Positions 50,664 through 58,254 of a stretch of DNA of 64,000 bases are shown here, piece after piece. The position numbers and the translations under genes were made by a program. Position 1 is the stretch's first letter. Every line of letters begins with the position of its first letter. Below the pieces are notes generated by a model that searched no databases, had not been told where the DNA came from, and saw only the letters and a list, made by a program, of their open reading frames with translations. Origin of the DNA: Tabrizicola_A aquatica (GTDB taxonomy: Bacteria > Pseudomonadota > Alphaproteobacteria > Rhodobacterales > Rhodobacteraceae); the NCBI GenBank assembly GCA_965194375.1, contig CBDAEL010000003.1; one strand, 5' to 3'.

Positions 50664-52139
50664 TCAGCCTGCGCGCCCCTCCACCAAGGGCGACGCCGCG
50701 GTTTGCGCGTCTTTCACCCCTGTCGGACCGGATTTCTCGGCTGCTTCTAATGTGGTTTTGCGTAGTCCAGTCTTGCCCCGCAAGGGTAACGCCAACAAGA
50801 GGCCAGGCGTCAAGAGCCCGGCTTCAAGGGCGAAGACCGATGTATAGGGCGTCGCGGCAGAGGCCCCCATCGTTTCTTTCGCCAAAATCACGTCCCGGAT
50901 CACCCCGCCAAGGGCGATTGCAACTCCGGCAGAGGTGGCCTGCACAGCCCCCCAAGCCCCCAGCGAAAGCCCGATCTGGTCACGCGGCGCCGAGCGCATC
51001 GTGGCGGTCAATGTGCCATGCGCGAACAGCCCCGCACCAAACCCCGCCAGAACCGTGCCCGTCCACAGGACCGGAACGGACAGCAGCGTTGATGACCAGA
51101 CAATCAGGCCAAAGGCCGGAATACCGACCGCAGCACCAAAAATCGACATCTCAATCGGACGGGTGCCCGCGCCAAGCCATCGCGACGCCATAACAAAACC
51201 GACAAGGCTGCCGCAGGCCAGAAACACGGTCAGTCTTGTGGTTTCGGCCACGCTCATCAGCAGAACCTGCCCGCCAAACGGCTCAAGCAGAACATCGGCC
51301 ATGCCAAAACCCGCGGTTCCAAGTGCAATGACTGTCAAAAGACGCATCATGCCCGGCCGTTCGGTCAGGCGGGCCCAAGCTTCGGAAAACCCGACCTGCG
51401 GGCCCTGAGGCGTTATCGCCCGGTTGCGGTCACGCGCCTCTTGCTTCCACATGGCGTAGAAGTTCAGCGCAATGGTGATCACCGCCGAGCCTTGGATGAC
51501 TTGGATCAGGCGGCCCGGTGTGTAAGTCTCAAGAAGGGCGCCGTAGACAAAGGCGCTGACGATCATGCCAACCAACAGCATCACATACATCAGCCCGACG
51601 ACCTTTGGCTGATCCGCTTCCGGCACCAGATCGGTTGCCAAGGCCAACCCGATCGTTTGCACAATATGCACCCCCGCGCCCACCAGCAAAAAGGCGAGCG
51701 CGGCCGAACTCAGCCCAATCCAGCGCGGTGCATTGATCGCCTCGCCATAGCCTGACAGCACCAAAAGCGCGAAGGGCATGATGGCAAAACCGCCGAACTG
51801 CAGCATCGTGCCCTTGAAGATATAGGGCAAGCGCCGCAGCCCCAGCGCCGACTGGAACCGATCTGACCGAAAGCCAATCAACGCCCGGAACGGGGCAAAG
51901 AGAAGCGGCAAGGCCAACATTCCAGCCACAAGCGCTGCAGGAACCTTCAGCTCGACAATCATCACACGGTTCAGCGTGCCAACCATCAAGACCAAGGCCA
52001 TGCCAACGGAAACTTGAAAAAGCGACAGACGCAGCAGTCTCGACAAAGGCACGTCATCCGATGCCGCGTCGGCGAAAGGCAGATAGCGGACCCCGACCCC
52101 CGAGATCTTGCGCAGCGCGTAGCTTTTGTAATTGAACAT
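50664..52139 (-). CDS. pucC: PucC, light-harvesting 2 assembly protein (BCD family MFS-like)
   Basis: The 491-residue polytopic protein has about 12 helices and the BCD/PucC-family pattern: Arg-Leu-Ser-Leu-Phe-Gln-Val-Ser-Val-Gly-Met near residue 40, Pro-Phe-Arg-Ala-Leu-Ile-Gly-Phe-Arg-Ser-Asp near 80 and Glu-Pro-Phe-Gly-Gly near 290. PucC is needed for assembly of LH2 and may deliver bacteriochlorophyll. I chose the ATG at 52139, which gives the usual Phe-Asn-Tyr-Lys-Ser-Tyr-Ala-Leu-Arg start; an upstream ATG at 52178 is less likely. It lies 126 bases beyond pucA, behind a hairpin. Confidence 0.93.
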   Translation of the reverse strand: MFNYKSYALRKISGVGVRYLPFADAASDDVPLSRLLRLSLFQVSVGMALVLMVGTLNRVMIVELKVPAALVAGMLALPLLFAPFRALIGFRSDRFQSALGLRRLPYIFKGTMLQFGGFAIMPFALLVLSGYGEAINAPRWIGLSSAALAFLLVGAGVHIVQTIGLALATDLVPEADQPKVVGLMYVMLLVGMIVSAFVYGALLETYTPGRLIQVIQGSAVITIALNFYAMWKQEARDRNRAITPQGPQVGFSEAWARLTERPGMMRLLTVIALGTAGFGMADVLLEPFGGQVLLMSVAETTRLTVFLACGSLVGFVMASRWLGAGTRPIEMSIFGAAVGIPAFGLIVWSSTLLSVPVLWTGTVLAGFGAGLFAHGTLTATMRSAPRDQIGLSLGAWGAVQATSAGVAIALGGVIRDVILAKETMGASAATPYTSVFALEAGLLTPGLLLALPLRGKTGLRKTTLEAAEKSGPTGVKDAQTAASPLVEGRAG

Positions 52140-52238
52140 CGGCTGACCCGACCATTCTTGGGGACAAATCGACCCCATGCGGAAATTATGGTGTGAGACC
52201 CTCATGCCGGAGGACAGGGGGCCTCACACCTGCTGTCA

Positions 52239-52258
52239 CCGCCCCTGGCACAGGGCGG
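52239..52258 (-). terminator. hairpin between pucA and pucC, likely attenuator or mRNA stabiliser
   Basis: CCGCCC(C)TG and CAGGGCGG pair around a GCA loop with one bulged C, just after the pucA stop. No U tract follows, so full termination is unlikely. Hairpins at this place in other puc operons keep pucBA mRNA abundant relative to pucC. Confidence 0.6.
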
Positions 52259-52264
52259 ATCAGC

Positions 52265-52573
52265 CTAGTAGGACGCCAGCTGGTCAGGCGCTTGCAGAAC
52301 TGCAATTGCCGTTGTGCCATCTGGCATCGTGATCAGCACTTCTTTCCCTGCCGAAGCGGTGTAGGAAGCTTTGGCGGCCTCCTCCTCTGGCAAGACAAGC
52401 GTAGCTGACGCCATGCCCGCGCCGATCGGCTTACCGGACAGGAAGTCGGCAACCCAAGTTGTGTTGCTGAGAACAGCGACGTGGACCGCAAAGGACCCCA
52501 CGGCGACTGCACCCAAAAACAGCGGGATGCCAACGGTTGGCTTCACGACGAGCCACATCTTTGCATTGTTCAT
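52265..52573 (-). CDS. pucA: light-harvesting 2 alpha polypeptide PucA, LH3-like with extended C-terminus
   Basis: The 102-residue protein begins like LH2 alpha chains (Met-Asn-Asn-Ala-Lys-Met-Trp-Leu-Val-Val-Lys-Pro-Thr-Val-Gly). It has one membrane helix with the B850-binding His31 and Asn-Thr-Thr-Trp40 after it. Positions 44 and 45, Tyr/Trp or Tyr/Tyr in B800-850 complexes, are Phe44 and Leu45 here, as in the B800-820 (LH3) alpha chain of Rhodoblastus (Rhodopseudomonas) acidophilus. Most alpha chains have 52-60 residues; this one has about 48 more, acidic then mixed, predicted to lie in the periplasm. The ATG at 52573 follows pucB by 10 bases with GGAG upstream. Confidence 0.95.
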   Translation of the reverse strand: MNNAKMWLVVKPTVGIPLFLGAVAVGSFAVHVAVLSNTTWVADFLSGKPIGAGMASATLVLPEEEAAKASYTASAGKEVLITMPDGTTAIAVLQAPDQLASY

Positions 52574-52583
52574 GATGTGCTCC

Positions 52584-52739
52584 TCACCCAAGCCACGGGG
52601 TCGAAACGGCAACCAGAATGTGCGCGATAAGGGCGATAACGCCGAACACGCGCGTGCCGTCGATCAGGTAGCTGTGGACTTCTTCTGCTTCTCTCAAGTT
52701 CAGGCCAGTTGGCCAGACCTTGTCAGGATCGTTGGACAT
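52584..52739 (-). CDS. pucB: light-harvesting 2 beta polypeptide PucB
   Basis: A 51-residue protein found by translating the minus strand upstream of pucA. It has Val-Trp-Pro-Thr-Gly-Leu, Glu-Ala-Glu-Glu-Val-His (His22), Gly-Thr-Arg30-Val-Phe-Gly, a single membrane helix with the bacteriochlorophyll ligand His40, and the ending Ser-Thr-Pro-Trp-Leu-Gly. This is very close to Rhodobacter PucB. The ATG at 52739 has GAGGAA upstream. With PucA it forms the heterodimer unit of the LH2 ring in the intracytoplasmic membrane. Confidence 0.97.
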   Translation of the reverse strand: MSNDPDKVWPTGLNLREAEEVHSYLIDGTRVFGVIALIAHILVAVSTPWLG

Positions 52740-52852
52740 TGATGTTCCTCCGTGCCCTCGTCGTCACTTTCAAAGAGGGGCAGAGTGACGACACTGGCTC
52801 TGCCCAGCCCGGACAAGCAAACGTCTTACGCACTACCTGATGGGCCCATGCC

Positions 52853-52881
52853 ACTATGTCACCACAAATTTACAGTTTCAA
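52853..52881 (-). promoter_or_regulatory. puc promoter with an embedded PpsR/CrtJ-type site
   Basis: On the minus strand TTGAAA (52876-52881) and CATAGT (52853-52858) are spaced by 17 bases, a good sigma-70-type promoter about 110 bases upstream of pucB. TGT-N12-ACA (52857-52874), the PpsR/CrtJ binding consensus, fills the spacer and touches the -10. A second degenerate copy TGT-N12-ACG starts at 52883. This predicts repression of puc in the presence of oxygen and light. Confidence 0.75.
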
Positions 52882-53201
52882 GTGTTTAACTTGGTTGACG
52901 CTGCGTCGGGGAGATCACGCGAAATTCTGAAAAAATACTCGTACTTTATATATTTATCAATGAATTAAGAAATTCTCACGAAAACGCGACGCCGATCGAA
53001 TCTAGACGTACACCGCAACATGTGCCACAATTTTGCCGCATAATGTCTCGAAAAACACAGCGGGCAACCCCACCGCCGACTCTGTGGCAGGGGTGGCGCA
53101 GAGCGCTCGCTTCGATGCGAAGAAGGCAAGGGCGATCCTGCTCCACCCGTTTTGCCAGCTTGTTTTTCCCAAACTGATTTTGAAAGAGGGAGGATGTTGT
53201 C
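52882..53201. other. intergenic region between puc and the YeeE/YedE pair
   Basis: No gene is seen. Bases 52921-52990 are strikingly AT-rich and contain the inverted repeat GAATT-N4-AATTC (52962-52975). They also hold a direct repeat of AAATTCT (52922-52928 and near 52970). This should be the promoter and operator area of the plus-strand pair at 53202 and may bind an additional regulator of puc. Confidence 0.45.
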
Positions 53202-53636
53202 TTGAGTGAGTTAGAGTCTGGGTTCGGATCGCTGCTCATAGGAGGCACTCTCATTGGCCTCGCAGCAGGTCTTTTGACCGTTCTGACAGGCCGGGCCATG
53301 AGCGCTTCCAGGATGATTGGAAGCCTTCTTGGTGGCGCCGAAGGCGTAGCAGCAACCAGCATTGCCTTTATTGGGGGCAGTATAGCGGCCCCGCTGATTA
53401 TGGCCAAGTTTGGGTTTGGAATCCCAGTTTCTGTCGAACCCAACTGGGCACTTCTTGTTGCCGGCGATGTCCTTATCGGACTTGGGGTGCGCTTTGGCGG
53501 CGCAAGCTTGGGAGGCGCCCTAACCGGAACGGCAAGGCGCTCGGGGCGCATGGGTGCCATTTGGGGGGCGATTGTGGCAGGTGCCGCAGTCGCGGTCTAT
53601 CTGCAAGGACTGCTAAGCGGTGGAGGTGTCGCATGA
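53202..53636 (+). CDS. YeeE/YedE family membrane protein, N-terminal-type half (PmpA-like)
   Basis: A 144-residue hydrophobic protein with four predicted helices and the Gly-rich pattern Gly-Leu-Ala-Ala-Gly-Leu-Leu-Thr-Val-Leu-Thr-Gly-Arg and Leu-Val-Ala-Gly-Asp-Val-Leu-Ile-Gly-Leu-Gly-Val-Arg-Phe-Gly-Gly-Ala. These are typical of the YeeE/YedE sulfur-transport family. It begins with TTG at 53202, preceded by GGGAGG. It overlaps the next gene by 4 bases, and the two form the split pair known near sulfide-responsive regulators, likely moving thiosulfate or another sulfur compound. Confidence 0.82.
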   Translation: MSELESGFGSLLIGGTLIGLAAGLLTVLTGRAMSASRMIGSLLGGAEGVAATSIAFIGGSIAAPLIMAKFGFGIPVSVEPNWALLVAGDVLIGLGVRFGGASLGGALTGTARRSGRMGAIWGAIVAGAAVAVYLQGLLSGGGVA

Positions 53637-54076
53637 TCCGTCTTGTCGCATTGGCGTGCGGCCTGCTGTGTGGCGCAGGTTTTGTCTTGTCCGGCCTTCA
53701 TGACCCCGCTTTGCTGCAATCATTCCTGATGCTGGGGACGTCCTGGAACCTTTCACTGGGGTTTGGCCTGCTTGTTGCCGTGGTCACGGCCGCAATTGTC
53801 GTGACCTTAGCGGGCAAACATCAGGCACCTCTTCTGGGCGGGCAGGCCGAGCCAGTGGATGGCACATCAGGCTGGAAGCCGATCACAAGTGGCCTTTTGT
53901 TTGGGTTCGGCTGGGGCCTCGCAGGTTACATCCCATTGGCAGCCTTGGCTGCGGCCGGGATGTTTTCCCCGGGGGCGATGATTTTTCTTGTCTCGGTGCT
54001 GGGCGGAATGATCGTGGCTGATGTGATCACGGGAGACATTGGGCGAAAGAGCAACGGGCGTTTTTCGCGTGGGTGA
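53633..54076 (+). CDS. YeeE/YedE family membrane protein, second half (PmpB-like, DUF6691-type)
   Basis: The 147-residue partner has four predicted helices, Gly-Leu-Leu-Cys-Gly-Ala-Gly-Phe-Val-Leu-Ser-Gly-Leu at the N-terminus and Gly-Phe-Gly-Trp-Gly-Leu-Ala-Gly-Tyr-Ile-Pro near residue 95. It starts inside the stop of the first gene (ATGA), so translation is coupled. The cysteine in the first helix could take part in sulfur transfer, as in YeeE. Confidence 0.82.
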   Translation: MIRLVALACGLLCGAGFVLSGLHDPALLQSFLMLGTSWNLSLGFGLLVAVVTAAIVVTLAGKHQAPLLGGQAEPVDGTSGWKPITSGLLFGFGWGLAGYIPLAALAAAGMFSPGAMIFLVSVLGGMIVADVITGDIGRKSNGRFSRG

Positions 54077-54469
54077 GCCTCAAGGCGCGCCGCACGGCAA
54101 AAGCGGCAATGCGGGATTGTTTCGCACCGTCGCGAGCCGACACGTGGCGCGCGACCAGAATTTCGCCGCACGCGACGCCAACATTGGCGGGCGCTCCTGC
54201 AAAGATCATAACGTGCTCAACCGCGACACTGCACATTGATCGTCGAAACGGCAGGTGCACGCCACAGGAAAAGAGAGACTTACGACGTCTCGACAGGTTT
54301 AAGAAAGCGAAGACAGTAAATGGCGGAGCAAGAGGCACTGGCAATGAACTCTCGCGGCGGGATGCTGAGTAGTCCCGCGCTGACCTGCGGGTAGCGAGAC
54401 ATTTAGGCCTTCCCGGAATTGTCCGTGTGAACCAGCCAATAGAAGGCCACCCTACCAAAACACCTGTTT
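54077..54469. other. intergenic region after the YeeE/YedE pair
   Basis: These 393 bases lie between two converging genes. A minus-strand stretch (about 54080-54240) has a protein-like composition but no family match and no good start, so I do not call a gene. No clear terminator hairpin was found. Confidence 0.4.
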
Positions 54470-55309
54470 TCACCCAGTGGTGCGATCCAGCAGGCGGACC
54501 AGATTGCCACCCATGACCTGAGCTGTTTCTTCGGACGTCAGGTGGCAGCCGGTGAGCACAGGGATCGTCTGGTCAAACCTCAAAAACTCCAGCGCCGGGC
54601 TGAAGTCCGATCCCCATAGGCACCTTTCGGGCCCAAAGGCTGCCAAAACCTCAGCCACAAACGGATCTGCCGTCTGCTGCGGCCACAGGCTTGGAGGATC
54701 GCAGATCGCGTAGAGGCCGGAGATCTTGACGTAAACGTTATCGTGCCCGGCCAGCGCCAGCAACGGGCGTAGCCTGTCGTGCGGGGCCTGCCCATGTGGA
54801 GGTGCGCCGTGGCGGCCCGGCAGACCTACATGGGAGAAGAGAAAACGACAGTCAGGTGCAGCGGCGATCACCGGGGCCAACAGAGCTGTCGCCTCGGGTC
54901 GGGCGTTCAGCGAAATCAGCGCCGCATGGTCGTTCAGGGAGCGCCATGCCTCTGCGGACCAACCCGACAACGCGGTCGCCGCCGCCGTGTCCGCCACATA
55001 GAGCGCCAGCCCCCGGTGGCCCTCTGCCAGCCGGTTGCGGATCCATGCCGCATCTGGCGAGGCGCCGACATCGCAAAAGGCAAGGCTGTGCAGCCATTCG
55101 CGTCCCGGGGCCAGTTCGCGCAGATAGCGGTTGTTATCGGGGTCGATCGCGTCGGCCTCATATCCGATCACAAGACCCGCCCGGATGCCGTGCGTCTGGC
55201 GAAGACGATCGTAGGCATCGATGTCGGACAGGCCGCCCAGACGGGCATGGATCGACGCAGGCCCATATCCATGCCGGAACAAGTGCAGATGGGCATCGGC
55301 CAGCATCAC
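54470..55309 (-). CDS. amidohydrolase-related TIM-barrel metal-dependent hydrolase
   Basis: A 279-residue protein of the amidohydrolase 2 group (lactone hydrolase/decarboxylase-like). It starts with Asp-Ala-His-Leu-His-Leu (metal ligands at 5-10), has Leu-Phe-Ser-His-Val-Gly near 165 and ends with Leu-Trp-Gly-Ser-Asp-Phe-Ser-Pro near 240 carrying the catalytic Asp. It is the last gene of a six-gene overlapping operon and overlaps the preceding oxidoreductase gene by 4 bases. Hydrolysis of a sugar lactone made by that dehydrogenase is one attractive possibility. Confidence 0.85.
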   Translation of the reverse strand: MMLADAHLHLFRHGYGPASIHARLGGLSDIDAYDRLRQTHGIRAGLVIGYEADAIDPDNNRYLRELAPGREWLHSLAFCDVGASPDAAWIRNRLAEGHRGLALYVADTAAATALSGWSAEAWRSLNDHAALISLNARPEATALLAPVIAAAPDCRFLFSHVGLPGRHGAPPHGQAPHDRLRPLLALAGHDNVYVKISGLYAICDPPSLWPQQTADPFVAEVLAAFGPERCLWGSDFSPALEFLRFDQTIPVLTGCHLTSEETAQVMGGNLVRLLDRTTG

Positions 55310-56241
55310 GCCGATCCTGACCCGACAAGGCCAAGGTCGGCCAGCACCATTTCCACCGCCTTCAGGCCTGCGATGGCATCGTCCATGGTGACCTCTGGCG
55401 GTGCGATACCGGTACTGATGGCGGCAAGGAAGGCCGTCTGTTCCGCCAGCAGTGCGTCTTCGGTCGGATCGCTGTGAAAGATCCGCCCCGCTGCAGAAGA
55501 GGTCAGGCCGGACCCGACGACCAATTCAAGGCTGCCATCTTCGCCCAGAACCTCAATCCGGTCGGGCGGGGCATCTTCACCAGGATAGGTCCAGGCCGAG
55601 ACCAGCTGCCACAGGACGCCACCGCTGTCACGCAGCGTGGCATGAGTGACCGAACGCCCATCCCGGCCCCTCACCCGATCCGCCCGCGCGGATATCGCAC
55701 GGTTGCCTGTCATCCACTGCGCAAGGTCAATGTCGTGGACCATCGTCATCAGGACTGGGTCAATGTCGGCATAGCGCAGCGCATGGCCCGCATCGCGGTA
55801 GCGCCGCGATGTGACCGACAGCACGGGCCCGATGGTGCTGCGATGCACCGCACTGGCCAGGGCCTGGTGCTGGGCGGAAAAGCGCAGCACGTGGCCCGGC
55901 AGTGCAAAGGTTCCGCTGGCCGCCGCAAGCTGCCCGATCCGCGCCGCTTCTTTGCTAGTCAGCGCAACCGGCTTTTCTACGAGAACCGGAATGCCGCGCG
56001 CCAGAGCCGCCCCAGCCAAAGGCAGATGCGCGGCGGCAGAGGCGGCGATAATGACGCCATCAGGGCGAAAGGTGTCCATGAGCGCAATCGCGTCCGGCCC
56101 TGTCTCTGCGCCGAAATCAGCCCGCGCGCGGTCCGCTAAGGCGACCACTGGGTCAGCCGCTGCGATCACCGCGCCCTGCCCCACAAGGAGCTCCATATGC
56201 GTGCGCCCAAAGAGCCCGGCACCAGCAACCAAGATCTTCAT
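55306..56241 (-). CDS. Gfo/Idh/MocA family NAD(P)-dependent oxidoreductase
   Basis: The 311-residue enzyme has the N-terminal Rossmann fold (Val-Ala-Gly-Ala-Gly-Leu-Phe-Gly-Arg-Thr, residues 4-13) and the Glu-Lys-Pro-Val-Ala segment with the family lysine near residue 93. Its C-terminal alpha/beta dimer domain carries the His-Asp-Ile-Asp-Leu pattern. It oxidises a sugar, polyol or amino acid derivative. It overlaps the genes on both sides by 4 bases. Confidence 0.88.
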   Translation of the reverse strand: MKILVAGAGLFGRTHMELLVGQGAVIAAADPVVALADRARADFGAETGPDAIALMDTFRPDGVIIAASAAAHLPLAGAALARGIPVLVEKPVALTSKEAARIGQLAAASGTFALPGHVLRFSAQHQALASAVHRSTIGPVLSVTSRRYRDAGHALRYADIDPVLMTMVHDIDLAQWMTGNRAISARADRVRGRDGRSVTHATLRDSGGVLWQLVSAWTYPGEDAPPDRIEVLGEDGSLELVVGSGLTSSAAGRIFHSDPTEDALLAEQTAFLAAISTGIAPPEVTMDDAIAGLKAVEMVLADLGLVGSGSA

Positions 56242-57182
56242 AAAACGGTCCCCTCCAGCCCCGCCCCACAGACCAGCGTGCAGATGCGGCGGGACCCGGC
56301 AAACGCCGCCGGATGAACCCGAAGAGCCGCCGTCGTGGCTGCGCCGGCAAGATCAGCAGCAATGCCGAACTCGCGCCACAACCAGCGCGAGGCGGCAAGC
56401 ATATCGTCATCTTCGACTAAGAGGATCTCATCGATCACCCCCTGCGCGATCTGGAAAATCCGTTCGTCGGTCTTGTGGCAAGACATGGTGGGAACACGGC
56501 TTGTGACCGCATCGAGGCCAACAAGCCTGCCAGCCTTCAGACTGGCGGCAAGGGTCGGCGATCCGACGGGCTCGACCCCCATGATGCTGACACCGGGCCG
56601 CAGGGCGCGGATCACCGTGCCCAACCCCGAGATCAGCCCACCCCCCCCAATGGCAACGACCAGAGTGTCAAAGTCGCCCGCCTGTTCGAGCAGTTCCAGC
56701 CCGATAGTGCCCTGTCCGGCCACAACCTGCGGATCAGCGAATGGGTGGAAATAGGTGGCACCGGTTTGCGCGACATCGGCCCGGGCCGCCGCATCAGCGG
56801 TGACGAATTCGTCGCCCGCGATTGTCACCGTCGCGCCCCAGCCCCGCATCGCCGCTGCCTTGGCGGGCGAGACGCCCGAGGGCACATAGATCCGCGCGGC
56901 TTGCCCAACGAGCGAGGCGGCCCAGGCCACGGCTACACCGTGATTGCCACCCGATGCCGCGACAATGCCCGCGGCGATCCGGTCCGGTTGCAGGTCTGTC
57001 AGCCTGCTAATGGCACCCCGCGCCTTGAACGACCCCGTCACCTGATGCAGTTCCAGCTTGGCCACCACCTCGGCCGCGATCGGCAATGGCTCACGCGCGC
57101 GATCAAGAACCATCACCGGGGTCAGACGTATCTGGCCTGCGATGCGGTCCCGCGCGCTCCCTACATCCGAAAGTGCGATCAT
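56238..57182 (-). CDS. threonine/serine dehydratase-like PLP enzyme (fold type II)
   Basis: A 314-residue PLP enzyme with the lysine in Gly-Ser-Phe-Lys-Ala-Arg-Gly near residue 53, Ala-Ser-Gly-Gly-Asn-His-Gly-Val-Ala near 80 and the phosphate-binding Gly-Gly-Gly-Gly-Leu-Ile near 180. It may dehydrate or deaminate a hydroxyamino acid. EutB of ectoine utilisation belongs to this group and is typically a neighbour of a DoeB/EutE-type deacylase, which is also encoded upstream here. The ATG at 57182 overlaps the upstream stop. Confidence 0.87.
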   Translation of the reverse strand: MIALSDVGSARDRIAGQIRLTPVMVLDRAREPLPIAAEVVAKLELHQVTGSFKARGAISRLTDLQPDRIAAGIVAASGGNHGVAVAWAASLVGQAARIYVPSGVSPAKAAAMRGWGATVTIAGDEFVTADAAARADVAQTGATYFHPFADPQVVAGQGTIGLELLEQAGDFDTLVVAIGGGGLISGLGTVIRALRPGVSIMGVEPVGSPTLAASLKAGRLVGLDAVTSRVPTMSCHKTDERIFQIAQGVIDEILLVEDDDMLAASRWLWREFGIAADLAGAATTAALRVHPAAFAGSRRICTLVCGAGLEGTVL

Positions 57183-58225
57183 GCTCCGGCTCCGCTCAGG
57201 CCCATGGGCAAGCCCTTGGCAGGGGCAGCGACGACCAAGACACAGTTTCCTGGCGCAACACGGCCCAGATGACGCCTGCCGAAAACGATCCCGTCCAGCG
57301 CGTAACACAGGGTTACCGGACGAAAGGCGGTGTCCCAGGGTCGGTGGATGCGTCCGGCGGGCTGGCCTGCGAATACCGGGGTCCCAAGCTCGTGAAATGG
57401 CTCGAACACGCCATCGTCGTCGGCATAGACATAGGCGGCAGGGCCTGGCAGATTGAGGATGTCGCCTGCCTGTGGCGGAGCATTGCCGGTCGGTTCTATT
57501 ACCCCCAAATGGGCCAGCACATTGCGAACGCCTTTGCGGCAGATGTCCAGCGCATCTAGAGACACCGTCCCGCCGCCACGCATTTCGGTGCCGACAGTGG
57601 TTAGCCCGGCCCGACATGCTGTCGCTGTTGCCGTGCGCGGATCGCCCAGATTTCCGATCACGACCGTATTGGGCGCACCAAATGCACGCACGGCGGCGAC
57701 GTTGCGCGCATAGTGCCGGGCATCCGCGACCGGTTCGATGATCGCGCTGGGAAGGATCTGCAGCGACGATCCGCCCGAATGCAGATCCAGAAACGCATCG
57801 CCCATCGGAAAGATATGATCGGTCAGATAAGCCGCGATCTGCTGGGTGATCGTGCCCCTGGGGTCGCCCGGAAACGCCCGATTGAGATTTACACCGTCAA
57901 CCGGGGAAGTGCGCTGGGCCGACGTGCAGGCATGAACGTTGTTGGCGGGCATCAAGATCAGGCGGCCGCTGACCTTGGCAGGGTCAAGGTCGCGGATCAT
58001 TTCGGAAATGGTGATCGACCCTTCATATTCGTCGCCATGGTTACCCCCTTCTAGAATCACCGTCGGCCCCGTCCCGTTCGCGATGATGCCGATGGGCAGG
58101 CGGGTTACGCCCCACGCGTCATCATGCGGCGAATGGGGGAACATCACGAATCCAGCCTGACGACCCGGCTTGTCGAAATCGACGGTTGCAAAGGCATTTC
58201 CGGCGGGTCGGTCAGGCGAAGTCAT
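57179..58225 (-). CDS. succinylglutamate desuccinylase/aspartoacylase family (DoeB/EutE-like)
   Basis: The 348-residue zinc-dependent deacylase has the ligands in Gly-Gly-Asn-His-Gly-Asp-Glu-Tyr-Glu-Gly near residue 62 and Leu-Asp-Leu-His-Ser-Gly-Gly near 155, and Arg-Thr-Ser-Pro-Val-Asp-Gly-Val-Asn-Leu-Asn-Arg-Ala-Phe-Pro-Gly. This pattern is close to DoeB/EutE, the N-acetyl-diaminobutyrate deacetylases of ectoine breakdown. I chose the ATG at 58225 with AGGAA upstream rather than a TTG at 58258 that overlaps the preceding gene. No doeA or ectoine transporter is seen, so the substrate may be another N-acyl amino acid. Confidence 0.85.
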   Translation of the reverse strand: MTSPDRPAGNAFATVDFDKPGRQAGFVMFPHSPHDDAWGVTRLPIGIIANGTGPTVILEGGNHGDEYEGSITISEMIRDLDPAKVSGRLILMPANNVHACTSAQRTSPVDGVNLNRAFPGDPRGTITQQIAAYLTDHIFPMGDAFLDLHSGGSSLQILPSAIIEPVADARHYARNVAAVRAFGAPNTVVIGNLGDPRTATATACRAGLTTVGTEMRGGGTVSLDALDICRKGVRNVLAHLGVIEPTGNAPPQAGDILNLPGPAAYVYADDDGVFEPFHELGTPVFAGQPAGRIHRPWDTAFRPVTLCYALDGIVFGRRHLGRVAPGNCVLVVAAPAKGLPMGLSGAGA

Positions 58226-58254
58226 CGTGTTGTTCCTATCATTGTCCGTCTGGG

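Noticed and set aside
56238..58225. Firm naming of the operon as ectoine utilisation (eut/doe)
   Set aside because: Only two of the expected genes resemble that pathway, and doeA, eutC and an ectoine transporter are absent.
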